Positions 1 through 42,900 of a DNA stretch of 64,000 nucleotides are shown piece after piece (position 1 is the stretch's first letter; the number at the start of each line of letters is the position of its first letter). Under the pieces are notes generated by a model that worked only from the letters and a program-made list of their open reading frames with translations, made no database searches and was not told the origin of the DNA. The DNA is from Conus ventricosus (taxonomy: Eukaryota; Mollusca; Gastropoda; Neogastropoda; Conidae). Made by a program: the position numbers and the translations under genes. The stretch is from NCBI GenBank assembly GCA_018398815.1, contig CM031611.1, positions 42,497,345 through 42,561,344 of the forward strand. The letters run 5' to 3'.

Positions 1-209
1 GCCATCCATAAGCCCGTTTTGGTCAGTGAAAGATTAAAGTGACTTCTATAACTGACAGGAGAAAGTGCTTCAGTTTCAATTCATTGATGATGAGCTTGAA
101 TTGATTTTTTTTTCTTTCTTTTTTTTCACCACAGATTTAAAACATTATTAACTAAAGAGACAGAAATTTTGCTTTCGAAACTGAAACATGGTTTGATGTA
201 ACTTTTCAG

Positions 210-29689
<29,480 letters not shown>

Positions 29690-30170
29690 TCCCTGTGGTG
29701 TTTTGTGTTCTGGATCATAGCCCGACATCTTTTCCCAGGTGAAAGCTACTATAGCAGGCAATTCGCATGTATCAGCTGGTTTGAGTTGCCATTGACTATG
29801 ATAACAGGCCAGAGATGATCTGTTTGTGCGTTGAAGTCGTGTGCTTCAGAAGTGCAGAAGTATGGGATATGATTTTCTGGATCTTTTAGGAAATCCCTGC
29901 GATGAAAAGGTGAAGACCTTTACAATGACTTGAGTGGGGGATGGGAGGGGGTGGGGAAGAGGTGTTGGGGAGAATGAATTTGAAAGAAAAATGAAATGTT
30001 GAAAGGAAGGAAACTGAAAATGACACCGAGCACATGACTGAACTGTGGTGTCCAACATTGTGTTCTTTAAACTGTCCACTTTCAGTCATGTCTGTTTGTT
30101 TCTTGATTGTGTGGTATCACTTTTTTTTTATGGTCTTCTAGTTTTTATCAAAACTGATTGTTGCTCACGA

Positions 30171-30176
30171 AATAAA
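30171..30176 (+). terminator. ILKAP poly(A) signal AATAAA
   Basis: AATAAA about 480 bases after the ILKAP stop, following an AT-rich stretch. It would make 29690-30190 a 3' UTR of ordinary length. No competing AATAAA was noticed between the stop and this point. Confidence 0.6.
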
Positions 30177-30439
30177 TGAGTTAACATGATGGCCCCTCCA
30201 TCGACTTACTGTGCGTCATGTGTGTGAAAGTCCTCACTGTCAGAAACCAAGATGAGGAATGCGGAATTTCATTAGAGGAAGGGGGCGGGGAGGTTCTAAT
30301 GTGCAGAAAATTTAGGTCACTTGGCACAGCACTGGTTTATTTGGCACAGTTTTTGTTTTTCTTTTTTAAGGTTAGTGTGAATAAAGCCCATAATCTTTTT
30401 TTTAAAATATTTTTGCTGTCGTATTTTCTGTGCCATGTC

Positions 30440-30775
30440 GGTGGCATTGCACTCACACCACTCATTCCAACTCCCCCCTCCACAGCCACAGCCCAGCCCG
30501 ACCCACCGCAGCCCCGGCACCAGCAATCCACAGGGAGCAGTGAATGTCAAGACGTCAAGAGGCAACCCACCTGAGGAGACACTGCACTGCTGCTGAGCCA
30601 CTTGGGTGGTATTCAGTGGCACCTGTTCTGATCTGACATATGCAGGATACCACCTACTAAGCCCCCTACTGACAATAATTTGTTAGTCATGGAGATGCCT
30701 CGAGTGAGCTCTCCCCTCAGAGAGCGCCACCACGTCTGTCTAGCGATAGCCCCCCACAATCTTTATTTTGTGTGC
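30440..30775 (+). repeat. Dispersed repeat family F2, copy 1
   Basis: Shares blocks with 40100-40410 in the same orientation: CAATCCACAGGGAGCAG, GAGCCACTTGGGTGGTATTC and AGCCCCCTACTGACAATAAT. In the second copy an inverted copy of the F1 family (40455-40525) follows, so F1 and F2 may be parts of one element. Confidence 0.7.
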
Positions 30776-33700
30776 TGTTTGTATAGGAAGGCCACCAAGC
30801 TGAGAACGTGACCACACAGGTGGGAGGCAGAAAGAAAGGCAGGATCACATCTAATGCATGCGTCTTAAGTAAAAAGAATAGCTGAAGATGAAAGAAAAGC
30901 GGAAGAAAAAAAAGTTATCAATAACAACGGGTGAAGGAAAAAAGGGAAAGAGAAAGTGAATAAAGAATGAAAAGAAAAGACTGCTACTGTAAAATGTTCC
31001 AGAACTTCATGACCTTGTGATTTCGCTGTATAAGATTAAGTTCTCACGAGTGGTGTCACTGAGGGGAGGTAGAGAAGACAAGGCAGCCCAAAAAAAGATT
31101 TTTAAAAAATCCCCCACTACTTCAGTGTCTTCTCTCACAAACACACGACATGGACTAAAATAACCTTTAATTTCACTCACACAAACACTGGAAAGCCCAC
31201 ATAACACAATAAAGAATATAAACATAACTGAACAGAACAGCAACTCCGCATGCTATTTTCAACAGCAAGTATAACCTAGTGCAAACCATCAAAGACCTAC
31301 ACTCAAAATGTCTAAAAAAAAAAAAAATTCCACTTTGATAGGGAGCAGCAAGTCTTGGTTTATACCAATAAGTGATTTGAAGCTTCAGATTCTAAATAAA
31401 TTCCTTTGTGAGTGCCAATGTATCTAAAGTACTTTCACATTTGAGATCCCCCAATGATGAAGAAAAACTCATATGTACACAAGGATGTATGTGAGCAGCT
31501 GTACAATACAGGAAAAAAAACCAGAGAGACGACACACCATCTGTTCTTCAGTCTTCCGTCCGAACTCAAAAGTTCACCACTGATGACATTTTTGCATGCG
31601 ACTCTAATCCAGGTAGCTACATCCCACCTGAAGTGGTATTGTTTAAATGCAGTACAAGCACAACTTTTTTTTTTTCTTTTTTTTTCCCTAATCCATCTCG
31701 GATGCATGTAACAGTCTGTTCTTTTCAGAAGGATGGATTAAAAAAAAAAATTCATTATTATTTTTTATATTCACACATACACTTAATTCCATATCAACTA
31801 AAAGCCATCTCAAGATATATAAGTTGTCAATTTGTCAGTTACTCAAAAAATGAGCACTTCTCTGTGCTGGGCATCGTTTCCATTGCGGCCCTTTAAGCCT
31901 GACTGATCCATCCAATATGGACAGTCACATCCCTTGCTGATATTATTTTTCCCATCCAGATCTCTCTATAGGGTCATCCTTCCTTCCCATCTCACTTCTC
32001 TCTGGATACAGATAAAACAGAGCAGTCATTCACTCTGTCCCCATGTCCACTTCTCTGACAACAGATGAAACAGATCTGTCATTACCCATCTCGCTTCTCT
32101 CAGATCTGTCGATTTCTTCATTCCTGTCTCACTTCCATCTGATAACGGATGTCATTTGCTCTGTTCCTATCTTGATTCCCTTTGACTACAAACAGACCCG
32201 TAGTTTATTTATATTTCACTTTCCTCTGACGACAGATGTAACAGGTCTGTTATTTACTTTGCCATGACAGCTAAGTGTTAATCACTTAGCATAACACAAT
32301 TGCTAAGTTTTTTTTTCTTTTAATAGTTTTCATCTTGCAACCCTCAAAAGAAATGGATAAACTATTTTAAAACAAAAACTGACGCAATCAAACACTCTAA
32401 GTTTGATCCAGGCTTTTCAGAACATGTACAAGTTTCCTCAGTGCCAGAGTGAAGTAGTAAAAGAGAACATGACATAGCAAGGACAACTATTGATAGGAGT
32501 TGTTCCCTTGTTTGGCCGTAGTCCATAAAATTTCAGAACATATACCTTGTTGACTGATGATATTGCTTACTAAGCACCTAGGTTCAATCCCTGATCCCCT
32601 AAGAATGTCCTGTCCACTTGGCCAGAGTTGTGTCACACACTACCATCGAGAAAGGCACTCTGTCGGAAGCACTCATTCTCTGAAAATAACATTGTAATTT
32701 CTTTTTTTTTTGACTGTGGCTATAGTCACATCCCACAACAGTCAAATACTTGTCGCCCACATTATTTACAAAACTGCACCTGTTCAGAAAAAAGCAAATT
32801 CACCCCAACGATGTACCATACCCATTTCCAACTTCTGATGCACAAGTTATTCTTTGAAGGAAGGAGGGAGGGCGTGTTCAATCATTTACAGGGATCCGAT
32901 GCCAACTTGGTGTGAATGAAAAGCTTGCTCTTGACAAAGCCAAGCTTTCCACCCCAGGCCTGCTGACAGAGACGTGGAGGGCCGATGTGCAGGTGTTAGG
33001 ACTCTGAAAGGGTTTAAGTACAGACAGCTGTCTTTTTTTTTGCTTAAAGCAGATGTTGAACTAAATCCATCCAGAGAGCCTCAAACCACTGGAAGTGAAA
33101 GAACACGGTGTGCAAAAAAGTGACTTGGTTCTATCGACTCATAGCTGCAGATACAAATATACAAGGTTACCTGTGGAGGGTAGGCTATCAACATAAGCAA
33201 TGGTATCCAATCTCTGACAGGGACAAGGCTATCAACATAAACAATGGTTGCAGATCTAAAGTTAAACGTCTAACAGTCAAAAGACATCCAGATCAAATGC
33301 ATGCCACCAATGTAGTGTGTACAAATGCTTTCAGTCAAAAATAAACGCAAGGTCATCAGGTCAACAAATGCACAGAACTCAACTGTTTGGAAAGCTGACG
33401 TCTACATCATGTCAGGACCTGGAGCACTATAGTACCAGAATGTACAGGCTGGAACAACAGGAGCATGCTGGAGAATATATGTGTACTCCTCACAGACCAG
33501 GCACAGTCAGGGAGAAACAAATATGACTCCTTCCCATACACCCCATGTACACAATAATGAAAAGCAAGCTGTTGTGGAGATGACCTTCAAACACACAACG
33601 ATGACCTGCTGCATGCAACACCTGGACAAATAAGCTGTCTGCAGTGACGAGCAGAATGTGCGAGTTTAACTAGTGCAAGCTGAATCACCAGACGGGGACA

Positions 33701-36700
33701 CCTTTCTACTGACAGGCTGGAAATCCCCTGAGCATCTTGGGGGCAAGCAGGGGGGCCATTTGGCCGCAGATCACCAAACTAAACCTGTCAACTTCCACCG
33801 AAACTGCAGGCCCCACTTCAAAGAATGAGCTGCATTGCTGCTCTTTTTTTTTCCCCCTTTCAAAAATGATGTGATTTTTGTCTGCTTTCACCACTTCAGC
33901 TGATCAGAATCCATCCACACCGCTCAGGATGCATGAATTGCTTTAGCATTTATTGGGTCGACTTTTTTCGTTTAACTGGATTTTTCTTCATTTATTCTAA
34001 GTGATCAGGGCCTCGTCAAAAGGAACAGCTGAACAAAGTGGCCAACAGCTTCCTGACAATCTTTTTCACCTACATTTTTTTTTCGTTTAAACTTCATCAT
34101 ATCATCCAGAATAGTACACACACACTCTCCTAAATATCCTGAATGGTAGGTACACAGAGACTACGAATCCTAAACTATAGCTGGCCCACATCATCTAGAA
34201 CTGGATACACAGCCCCTTGCACTTGGGCTATAAAGCCTGCAGGCATGCTCCCTGGTTGGTAAATTGGGGAGGGTGCACTGGATAATAAGGAAGAAGGTGT
34301 TTTGAACCAACATAGCCTAAGAGCAGGAAAACTTGGGAGTCCAGACCCGCACTGTCTGGTGTACTTTAGTCCCCTATCAACAGGGTCACCAGACAACCAT
34401 GAGCTGCTCTGAAGTGGGAATGTGTCGGCTGAGGCCAGCGGGCAGACCTCCTGCAGAGTCACCAGCCACAGGAGAAGACCAGACACTACTCGTCACACCC
34501 AGTATGGCCATGCAGACTGGTAGTCACGGTTTGAGGACGTGACCCAGTCTGGCTGAGGTCCAGGAGAAGCTATGGGCACCGGCTGGGTCTCTGCGGCAGA
34601 CTGTGGACTTCACCTGTCTGGATCGAGGATCAAGCATGGCTGGGAACGCAAAAGAAAGAGATACACAGCCTGTCGTAAACCATACGACTCCATGTAATCC
34701 CCAAGGTTGCTACATGTACAAGATACAAAAAGCTACATGTATGAGAGAGAATGATACTACATGTACAAGATTGATGCTACATGAACTAGATACAATAGTA
34801 CGACATGTACATGATACATCAGTAATACTACACATGTAGGATGAAGTTAAAGTAACTGTACAGGAAACAGTACAAAACATCTCTGGGTAATACACACACA
34901 TCCCTGCCTCCCCTGTGAAAGCAGCTGTGGAGAGAGTAGTACGTGTCTACTAATGTGGAACCTTGAGCACAAAGTAAACTCCGTGAGGCTGGACCAATCA
35001 TACAAACCACTGACACAACCAAAGCAGCCATTTATCAACGCCTGCCTCCTCTGCCAGTATGACACGACCATCACCCCCACAACATCAATGACACTGAAAA
35101 GTCATCGGAGTATGTGCCATACAGTGCCAACCACAAAGGAAAAATGCGCCACTTTGTACAGGTGAAAGGGAGTGTTCATGGCGGCAATGAGCTATTTCAT
35201 TTTGTCATAATGATCTCGATAATATCTTCACAATCATCTCATGGTGCAATGAATCTCAACAGGCTGTTCAATGTTTTTGTAGGAACCCCCTGGACAGCAA
35301 TACTCTCACAGACATTTAAAACCCGAGGTATTTAAAAGAGAAAACCACATCTCCGACATGAAATAGCCTGAGATCATGCAGCAGTCAAATCTCCATCCCA
35401 TTTCCTGAATCCTGTTACCCCCCCCCCCCCCCCCCCCCCTCCTTCCTCGTCCCAAACACCATGAGTGAGACCAACAACCACTTTTCAATGTCGTATCAAA
35501 AGAAGACAATTTCTCTCACCACCACATGATCAGTTAAAACCAACATCAACTAATAAATAAACACAAAACTGAATTCAACAGAAACCCAACTTCAAAATGA
35601 CAAACTCCAAACTCATTTCAAAGCGATGTAAAAATAAAAAAAAATCATCCTAACAAATGCTTGTTCAGTTGTTGAAGAAAGACTAGCAGCCTATCACGAA
35701 GCATCTCCGCCAACATGCAAACTTCATTTCAACATTACAAATCACAACAAATGCTGCAACATACTACCTAAAAAGCAGCACTGTTCTGTTGGCTGAAAGA
35801 TGTTTGTGTTTATGTACTATGTTAAAAATGCCCATACAGACAGACGTAAAATGATTTAGCATGGATGTATTGAACAGATCTAAGAAGATACCTGCAATAC
35901 AGCTGACCATGTATAACAGAAGCATCAAGTCTACCAAGCTGATAGCATCTAAAATATACATGGATAGCACAAAGAGCCTATATGTCTTTTCAAACACTCG
36001 CACACATACACACACACACATCAAATGTCTCTCTCTCCCTCTCTCTCTTTTCATACATTTGACATGAAAAGTAAAAATCTCCGATGATAAATACAATTTT
36101 TTCAAAAACTTAAAACGACAAATACAATAAAAATTAAAAAAAGACAGAGAGAAAATGAACATTCTCTCACACAGCAAAACAAGAACACAGAAAAACAACA
36201 ACATGGAAACAAATACGTCACTTTAACCGGTCATAGATCGTTTAAATGCTAACAAACTAATCGGCTGTATAATTGTCTCCGACATATATTTTGGACTGTC
36301 CCGAGTCGGCCATTATGGTATCGTCACCAGAAGAGGTAAGCACAACACCAGATGTGACAGATCTGCCTTCAAGGTACAGACAGCTTCTTACATACACCAC
36401 TGATGGAGAAAATCCACCTTCATGAAGGACATCTAGCACTGATGGAGAGAGAAGTTGCATCACGCTGGTAATCAAGGAGAATCTCTCCAACTCCGCACGT
36501 TGCAGGTGAATATAATCGTCTGAATATCTTTACATAGTGTACGGATATGTCATTGGATAGTGATCCAAAAAATACACCAATAAAGTTATTTGTCTTTTGA
36601 AAAAAAAGTGAGAGAGAGAAATGACAATTTGCTTTAAAAACAACAACAAAACCTACCGATATCGGATACAGTTCATTTTCCTTTTGAGAAAAATCAACCA

Positions 36701-38734
36701 ATTTGCATCACTTACGATCCACATGTGATTTCTCCTCTTTCTTTTTTGCTCTATTCAACTTTTTTGTTCGCATTTCACTGCAACAAACATGCAATGATAG
36801 CATCAACATGGAATATAATAACCAGTTCAACATGTCACTCTGAGTCAATGCGGATAAAGCCAGTTCAACGCGTAACACCAGTCAACATGGAACACAAGTC
36901 TGTTCACCAAGTAACACTGAGTCAATGTGGAATACAACTGAATCAAAACGTAACCCGAGTGTAATAATTTTCATAAATAACAACAAAGGTCCAATGTGAA
37001 TACACAATAAATAAGAAAACACATGGTCAAACCTCATAACATCCATATGTACTAGGAAAAAAGAATGGATGAATTCATTTCAAATGCGGAAATGTCATGA
37101 TATAAAAAAAAATAATCTACCCGGAAAATGACCGATTTTCTCTATATAACAATGTAAAGGTGACTAGTGAGTGGCTGTATGACTACTATAACATCACAGC
37201 ACAAGTGCAACCACTAACACTTTACACAGATACTTCACACGGTTCATGTACTTTTGACATGTACTTTACACAGCTCTTACACTTACTGGAATACTTTGAA
37301 CAACATTCCTACTTTTGGCTCCCATTTCTTTTCTTTCTTTTTTCCCCACACAACAAAAAGTTCTTGAAACACCAAAAGTCACCCACACAAGTCAGACGAT
37401 AAACTCAACATAATTTCTCAATGAACAAGACATATCCTCCTAAACTGTCAGTAAAATACTAACTGCAGAACTCCCCCCCCCCCCCCCCCCCCCCCCAACT
37501 GCAGAGCCACCCTTCACCCACCCATCCACTTCCCCCCACCTTCACCCTCTTTAAAATAAATGAGTCACATGCCATTCACCCATACTAGTCCTAAATACAA
37601 AATGGCATTATGGGCTGGGCATAAACAAGTAGAGCTGACAGTTCGACATCAACATGCTAAATCCACAAAGATCAATACCATCACAACAAGCAAGACCATG
37701 ACGGATCCCTGGTGCCGAATCAGCTGGACTATTCAGTGGCAACACAGGCTTCTGTACAGAAGCCTCTCTGTTGGTTGATGCTAGCCAATGAGACATCCTT
37801 GATGTCATTTCAGTCTCCATTTGCTATCCCACTTCTGGCAGTAAAACGCCAGCTTCCTCCATGAACTCTCTAAGTTCAGCCTAGTGGCAGAATTACAATA
37901 ATCATCTGCACCAGCTCCGGCACAGAAGACGGGACGAGGAAGGGATAGTGGGGGTGGGGGGGTGGGGGTGGGGAGCAAAATCAGATCAACAATACTGTAT
38001 GTCATGTTGGGTGTCTTCAGAAGACTGCAAAGAGATTCTTCACAATGACAATAGTCCATCAGCAAGAGATTCCATGGTGTTTGTTCATGGCAAATAAGAT
38101 TACCCAAAATACATTGGGTACTCCAAGTTAAATAATCTCGAGGTTACCCAAAATACATTGGGTACTCCAAGTTATAATCTCGAGTTACCCAAAATAAATT
38201 GGATACTCACAGTTAAAACAATCTCGAACTGGGGAGATTCACATTGAAGAGTTCAGGATCACATCGTAGATTAGGCCAACAAGTAAAGCGTATCAGCTTA
38301 AGGATGTCTTGTCACGTTCTTCCCCAAGATCAGAACATCCCACTCAAGTCTCAGTCCATGCCAAAGAACTCAGAAGCTACCACAAAAGAATATGAGATTC
38401 CTGTGACAAAAATTTGAACCCCCCCCCCCCCCCCCCAAAGAGTTGCATCCATTTTAATCTCTTGATAGGGGTAGGGAAGTTCTGTGTCAACACTGATATT
38501 CCATCCTCCATCTACACTTTCTCAAACAGCCCTCAGCCCCAGGTCTGATGTCACACCACAGAGAGGGATGTCGAGGACACAAGTCTAAAAAGGTTGGGCA
38601 GACATTTCAGGTCTTCCTTTGATTCTGGATAAAACTTGAAGTTCAATTTGGCGGGATTTCACAGTGATTTATCATGGTGACTTGAGGGGGTAGGGGGGTG
38701 GGGGGCCTCATTTTCAGTGCACATGAATCACATG

Positions 38735-38777
<43 letters not shown>

Positions 38778-39737
38778 GATGACTCACTGTTAAATCTTGA
38801 AAGCGATCAATACAAGGTGTGCTAATGATACATTTAGGCTACCACCATAACTGATTGTGTTGGAAACACACATGCCACTTTCTGGTTCCTCGCTGGATAA
38901 CATTCATCGGCAGTAGCCCTCCAAGCTAGCAGGAAATGCAAAGAAAAAGACTATCAATCAATACACAACAACAGTGTTCTGAATCGACTCACAAATGATC
39001 TTCTCACCAAGGCCAGTCGCATGTTTCTTTGCTATCAGAACCACCACGCACCCCATGGACCCCATCTATCAGGCCAGCCACCAAACATTTCCTTTCCTCA
39101 TCGTCTGGCCTGCTTTGTATTCAATCTTCCCCCTTCCCTCCCTCCTCCTCCACTTTTTTTTCAACAACGGCATCAGGTCCTATCTTGTTGAAGTTCAGAG
39201 TTGGTGCTTGTATAAGAATGCCTGAAACTGATAATCCAACAAAGAAAAAAATTAACGGCGAGAACACTTCGATCAGTTTCATATTGTGAAGTGTCAAAAA
39301 AAACGATAATTCTTAATACAGTAACAGACATGTATAATTTTCTTTGAAAATGCAAATCTTTAAACTGAACCTTGAAACACAGCAATCTTTTAAAAAATAT
39401 CCTTTTTCTAAAATTGAAAACCTTCAACAGTGCAATGTTAAGTCCCAGAAGAAAAAGGAGTGGCAATGCCTTCACCTGTGTGCAGGTGACTTACGAGCTA
39501 TGCAGTGCTTTGGCAATGCACAACCAACCTCTTCTACCTTCAAAACCCCTGCTTCAACTGTCCATCGGTCTTCAATACTGTCATCACTGGCCTGACTGCA
39601 AAAGGAAATCTAACCATACACCCTCTAGAGGAGTCCGTCCATTGTGGGATGCTGTACCCTCTGGGGCAAACTGTTTTCCACCCATGCCAACAGCACTGTG
39701 ATGCAGCGTGTGAAGCAGAACTTGGGGGCCGTGTCCA
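30776..39737 (-). other. Repeat-poor interval, possible long 3' UTR of the glucose transporter
   Basis: About 9 kb after the transporter stop with almost none of the satellites that fill the rest of the window. The minus strand is T-rich and has no long conserved-looking frame. A minus-strand AATAAA (TTTATT at 30762-30767) lies at its far end; other TTTATT sites occur near 32198, 33950 and 33990. Poly(C) tracts at 35418-35439, 37472-37496 and 38419-38437, a CA tract (38742-38775) and a triplicated 50-bp phrase ACCCAAAATACATTGGGTAC (38100-38225) are the main irregularities. Confidence 0.35.
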
Positions 39738-39941
39738 TTACACCTTGCTGTTGCTCATGGGTTCATTTTCGTCACCAAAGGCGTAAGATTTCTGGGCCCC
39801 CTTGGCCCGGCCAAAGGCGATGGAGTTGGCAATCTCGTCGAATGTCCTGTTCTTGGTTTCAGGGACGAAGAAGAAGATGAAGACGATGGCAGCAGCCAAG
39901 ACCACACAGAAGACAAGGTAGGTGTATTCTTCCATGGCATC
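39738..39941 (-). CDS. SLC2A: GLUT last exon: helix 12 and C-terminal tail
   Basis: Acceptor GTGTCCTTCAG, phase 0. Reads DAMEEYTYLVFCVVLAAAIV, FIFFFVPETKNRTFDEI and ANSIAFGRAKGAQKSYAFGD, ending NEPMSNSKV and a stop. PETKNRTFDEI is the family signature after helix 12. The last four residues NSKV fit a class I PDZ ligand. Confidence 0.96.
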   Translation of the reverse strand, partial: DAMEEYTYLVFCVVLAAAIVFIFFFVPETKNRTFDEIANSIAFGRAKGAQKSYAFGDENEPMSNSKV

Positions 39942-42900
39942 CTGAAGGACACAATCATCATAAGCATGGCTTTTTTTCTTTCCTTCTTTTGACACACAGA
40001 GAGGATGTTCATATGCATGCACTCCCATTCACACACACACACACAAAAGGAATATACACTCACAGAGATGTGTGAATTAAGTTCTTTTTTTTTGTTTTAC
40101 TGTTTCATATCCCATGCCACTTCACTGGCATAACTCCCATGCTGCTCAGTCTGACTGTTCACAGCCACACCCTGGATAGTCCCATCACTTCCCTGGCAAT
40201 CCACAAGGAGCAGTCGCTATCAAGTCATCATGGGGCAACCCAAGAGAGGAGACCCTGCACTGCTGTGGAGCCACTTGGGTTATATTCTGACCCACATACA
40301 GGACACACCATCAAAGCCCCCTACTGATGACAATAATTGTTCAGTCTTGGAGCCGGCATGAGTAAGCTTCCAAATCCAGAGGGCGCCACTGTGCTTGTCC
40401 ATCAACAATCCCCATGCACTCCCCAATACACACATACCGAAAAAAAACCTATTACAGACACCGGAATGGTAATGTTGCTTATATCCCAGCTGACCGCAAA
40501 GGGCCATACTAGGGCTGACAGACATGAGAAAGAAATGAACATTGAGGTCATAACCAGAGCATGGCATGAAGCAACACACAATTTGAAACTTTTGGTTTTT
40601 AATGTTGACTGATAATGATGAAGATGATAGTACAGAATTTCATTCTGGCTGACACTACCAGACAGAGCTGTTCTCTATGCTTGCTTTTGTAATATATTCC
40701 AGTGTCAACAAAGCCCTGGCAGATACATATACCACTAGAGTTGGCCAGGAAATATGAGCAACACTCTCAAAGATTCATCCATTAAGCATACGAAATTCTG
40801 CTGTGGGGTTCCAGCCTTCCCAGCACAGCCCATAGCAAAATAAACTCTGGGCAAGAGCCAGTTGAGGCTGAAAATTCCCACACACAAAAATATGGCTGTG
40901 ATGGGAATCAAACCTGTGACCTCCAAACCAGGAATTCGGGATGCTAATCACTGTGCCACGGCAGCACATTGTATGTTCCTTTATTTGTTGCCTTTGATAT
41001 CTGTTCACATCTGAATATAAGCAATATCAATGCAACAAAAGTTATGTGTGTGTACGTGTTGTTTGTGTAGGTGTCTTTCTGTGCATGTAAGTGCGCTGAT
41101 GGTACCTGCCTGCCATAAACTAGGTCATGTAAGGACGAGTGGTTGTGTGTAATCAACCCCAACAGAATCCTGTCCATCATCATATCTGCCTGCCATAAAC
41201 TAGGTCATGTAAGGACGAGTGGTTGTGTGTAATCAACCCCAACAGAATCCTGTCCATCAAACCAGCTGTGAAGTCCCATGACTGTCTGGGGATGCACAGC
41301 CCCTGCCAAATGATCTAAAGACAAACAGAACAAAGACCTCAGCCCACAGGCAGTGCCTTACCTTCATAATGGGGAAGAGCATCATGAGGATGAAGTTGCA
41401 GATCCAGTTGAAGGCCAGAGACAGACTCATGGCGGCCGCCCGGGCTCCTGACGGAAGATCTCACTCACCACAATGAAAGGGATAGGACCTGCACAGCCCA
41501 AAAAATTTTTTTAAAATTTTAATAGAACTTTCTTGTGTGTGTGTGTGTGAGTGTGCGTGTGTATGCACGTGTGTGTGTTTAGGTGTGTGTGTGTGTGTGT
41601 GTGCTTGTGTGTGTGTGTGTGTGTGTGTGTGTTGTGCGTGTGTATGTGCGCATGTGAGTGTGTGTGAAAGTGTGTGCGTGCGTGTGCGGTGTGTGAGTGA
41701 GTAAGTGAGTGAGCGAGTGTGTGTGTGTGTGTGTGTGCGTGTGTGTGTGAGTGAGTCAGCGAGTGTGTGTGTGTGTGTGTGCGTGTGTGTGTGTGTGAAA
41801 AGCATGCCAAACAGATTTTGTCATCACCACTTAAACAGCAAAGGACAAGATAAAAAAGTGGAACAGATGATACTGATATCACCAGTGACAGTCCTCATCA
41901 GACACTTACCCAGTCCCAGAGCAAAGCCGATGATGTAGGTGTGGGCAACAATGATGCATACGACAGCAAAGGTTGAGGACTTGTCCTGAAAGCATGCAGA
42001 CATACTTCAGGTGAGACATTTCTCTGCTATGTCATGTGCGTTTGTTTTTTTCATTGGACATGTGTGTTGAAGTCACATATGGGTTAAGGCATATCTTGAA
42101 ATCGCACATACATTTCACTTTGAAAAACAGTGCTGAAATGGTGTACTCATATCCTGAACCCACACAAACATTTCACTTAAAACAGGTGCCGAAATGGTGT
42201 ACTCATACCCTGAACCCACACATACATTTCACTTAAAACAGGTGCTGAAACGGTGTATTCATACCCTGAACCCACACAAACATTTCACTTATAACAGGTG
42301 CTGAAATGGTGTACTCATACCCTGAACCCACACAAACATTTCACTTATAACAGGTGCTGAAATGGTGTACTCATATCCTGAAATCGCACAAACATTTCAC
42401 TTAAAACAGAACATTAGGACATGTCTGTCCCATACATTGCATTTAGCACATGTGCACCAAAGAAATTACACCAAGAATACGTCTATCATATACATTACAC
42501 TTAGGACACGTCTATCACTAACATTACACTGATGACATGTCCACATACACACACACATACATGAATATATATATATTCCCTTCCCTTTGAACCCCCCAAA
42601 CCTCCCCTCCCACTCCTCACCTGCCCAGTTTTAATTCACAGTTAATTTCAACCAATAGTATGATAACATTTTCACATATTTTGCCTGTAGCTTTCCTGTC
42701 CCAGAAGAAGGTCCCGAAAGGACTGAAATATTGGACAAAAATAATTTTTATAAAACAAACAAACAAACAAAGGAGACAACCAAGCGTTTTGTGATCCAGT
42801 TCTTTCTTTCTTTTTCCCACTTTTCAAATCGTCTTGCAACACCAACAGCACTGACCTGTCGGCAGTGAGAGAGTGGTTTTGTCTGGAGTTTTAAGGTTTA

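Larger units (their letters stand above)
39942..41361 (-). other. GLUT intron with F2/F1 repeats, a SINE and an 80-bp duplication
   Basis: Holds the F2 copy (40100-40410), the inverted F1 copy (40455-40525), a SINE (40610-40975) and a perfect direct duplication with 80-bp offset (TGCCATAAACTAGGTCATGT at 41111 and 41191). Confidence 0.7.

Noticed and set aside
38100..38225. Triplicated ACCCAAAATACATTGGGT phrase as a regulatory hairpin
   Set aside because: Only three diverging copies of a short tandem repeat; no further support for a function.
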